Of a stretch of DNA of 7,728 nucleotides, positions 6,521-7,728 are shown in pieces. Every line of letters begins with the position of its first letter. The stretch's first letter is position 1. This DNA comes from Acidobacteriota bacterium. GTDB taxonomy: Bacteria > Acidobacteriota > UBA6911. The stretch covers positions 1-7,728 of the forward strand of contig JAFNAH010000092.1 in assembly GCA_017860075.1 (NCBI GenBank), written 5' to 3'. The notes beneath the pieces are model-generated. The model was given only the letters and a program-made list of their open reading frames with translations, made no database searches and was not told the DNA's origin. A program made the position numbers and the translations under genes.

Positions 6521-7728
6521 GTGCTACATTTCTACAGTTTTGCCTATTGCTATCGTGCAGTCAAACGGAGCGTCTATGCCATCGAGTCGTCGATATTCAG
6601 CGCTTACCCTGATCCGGAGGGTCGCGGTGACGGGACGCCCGGGTTGGAGAAGGCAGCCGATTACATCGCCGCCCGATTCAAGGATTCCGGTCTCCTTCCC
6701 GCAGGAGACGCAGGGACTTATTTTCAGAGCTTCCAGGCCCCGGTCGGCAGCCAGTTGGGGACCGAAAGCAGGCTAACGTTCAAGATCGGCCAGGAAACAA
6801 TCGAGGCCAGACCCAATATCGATTTCGTTCCCTTCGCGGCGGCGGACAAGGAAAAGGCGCACGTCAGCGGTCAGCTTGTTTTTGTGGGGTACGGGATCGC
6901 GGCTGAGGAATACAAGTACGACGACTACAAGGACCTCGATGTCACGGACAAGGTCGTCCTGCTGCTCACGCACGAGCCCAGAGAGAACGACCCGACCAGC
7001 CCGTTCGAGGGCACTGAGCTGACAATGCACGGGCACGACCGTACCAAGACCATGAACGCGAAGTACCGAAGCGCACGTGCCGTGCTGATCGTTGAGGACC
7101 CGGCTAACCACGACAGCGGACAGGAGAACCTGAATGACCCGTCGCTGGCCGGCCAGGTGGAGGAACTGGGCATCAACGCCGTTAGGATCAGCCGTTCGCT
7201 CGCGCAGCGACTGCTGGACACGCAGCAGAGGGATCTGCTGGGCATCCAGAAGCAGATCGACGGGAAAATGGCCCCCCGGAGTTTCCCGCTCTCGAACGTT
7301 ACGGCCGACGTTTACGTCGACGCCACGCGGGTTCTCAAGACGGTGCGCAATGTTGTCGGTCTCCTGCCCGGCACGGATGCCGCGGCCGCCGACGAAACCG
7401 TGGTCATCGGGGCGCACTACGACCACCTGGGCAAGGGCGGTCGAAGCTCGATGGACTCGAAATCAATCGGTGAAATCCATAACGGAGCGGATGACAACGC
7501 CAGCGGCGTGGCCGGGGTGCTGGAACTGGCAGCGGCCTTCGCCAGGGATCCCGGGCCGCGCAGACGCGGCTACCTGTTCATCGCCTTCGCCGCCGAGGAG
7601 ATTGGCTTGAACGGTTCGGCGTATTGGGCTTCGCACCCGACGAGACCGATCGACAAGGTGATCGCCATGCTGAACATGGACATGATCGGGCGCGTGCGTG
7701 ACAACCAGATTATCCTCGGGGGAATCGG
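6521..7728 (+). CDS. M28-family zinc metallopeptidase with PA domain, partial, N-terminus uncertain
   Basis: This is a peptidase of the M28 family (aminopeptidase Y/S type), which removes amino acids from peptides using two zinc ions and is usually exported. The frame is open from 6380 (after TAG at 6377-6379) to the right edge. Numbering from GTG 6521, EGRGDGTPGLEKAADYIAARF is followed by a PA-type domain (about 115-250, VSGQLVFVGYGI onward) and the catalytic domain. Its motifs are GAHYDHLG (H299, codon 7415), NGADDNASG (D324, 7490), FAAEEIGLNGS (E359 as general base and E360 as ligand, 7595-7600) and LNMDMIGR (D387, 7679). The final histidine ligand and the C-terminus lie past base 7728. 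No ATG occurs in this frame before 7025, inside the PA domain. GTG 6521 lacks a good ribosome site and gives no signal peptide. The true N-terminus is probably in another frame, separated by an indel. Family call firm; start weak. Confidence 0.85.
   Translation, partial: MLHFYSFAYCYRAVKRSVYAIESSIFSAYPDPEGRGDGTPGLEKAADYIAARFKDSGLLPAGDAGTYFQSFQAPVGSQLGTESRLTFKIGQETIEARPNIDFVPFAAADKEKAHVSGQLVFVGYGIAAEEYKYDDYKDLDVTDKVVLLLTHEPRENDPTSPFEGTELTMHGHDRTKTMNAKYRSARAVLIVEDPANHDSGQENLNDPSLAGQVEELGINAVRISRSLAQRLLDTQQRDLLGIQKQIDGKMAPRSFPLSNVTADVYVDATRVLKTVRNVVGLLPGTDAAAADETVVIGAHYDHLGKGGRSSMDSKSIGEIHNGADDNASGVAGVLELAAAFARDPGPRRRGYLFIAFAAEEIGLNGSAYWASHPTRPIDKVIAMLNMDMIGRVRDNQIILGGI
6567..6578 (+). promoter_or_regulatory. 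Shine-Dalgarno-like GGAG and ATG, out of frame with the protease
   Basis: GGAG at 6567-6570 is followed after 5 bases by ATG at 6576-6578, the best start signal upstream of the peptidase. The frame it opens reads MPSSRRYSALTLI, like the charged start of a signal peptide, but then continues without resemblance to the family until it stops just before 6777. The conserved protease region is in a different frame. It could be the authentic start cut off by an indel, or chance. Confidence 0.35.

Noticed and set aside
6277..6612. Plus-strand open frame with a lipobox-like FLQFCLLLSC
   Set aside because: The putative lipobox lies some 85 residues from the ATG with no nearby start codon, so it cannot act as a lipoprotein signal, and the frame ends before the protease begins.

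Overview
This is a GC-rich bacterial window dominated by one recognisable locus, a two-gene AddAB-type helicase-nuclease operon on the minus strand. A divergent, partial M28-family metallopeptidase on the plus strand runs off the right edge. High GC, tight gene packing with an overlapping stop/start, and a PA-domain-plus-M28 protease would fit a soil or marine high-GC bacterium (Acidobacteriota or Gemmatimonadota-like). That placement is a guess; nothing here fixes the phylum.

Layout, read along the minus strand: an AddB-like protein (6185 to 2904) is followed, with a 1- or 4-base overlap, by an AddA/RecB-like UvrD-family helicase (2907 to 262). AddB carries a complete PD-(D/E)XK nuclease domain and four cysteines placed to hold an iron-sulfur cluster. 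AddA carries all the superfamily 1 helicase motifs. Together such proteins resect double-strand breaks and prepare 3' ends for RecA.

The helicase gene is broken near its 3' end. A perfect 44-bp tandem duplication (412-455 and 456-499), just past helicase motif VI, shifts the frame and stops the protein at 262. If one copy is removed in silico, the frame stays open for 137 more codons to the left edge. That stretch includes the start of the RecB-type nuclease domain (an AFH motif near 62-70). As written, the sequence therefore encodes a helicase without its own nuclease, next to a partner whose nuclease looks intact.

About 335 bases (6186-6520) separate AddB from the usable protease frame and hold only a short CGANNN hexamer repeat. 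The protease has a clear PA domain and M28 zinc-site motifs, but its N-terminus is abnormal. The frame contains no ATG before the conserved region, while a well-placed ribosome site and ATG at 6567-6578 are in another frame. This suggests a second indel. Two frame disruptions in under 8 kb point either to sequencing or assembly error or to real gene decay. I see no unknown multi-gene system.
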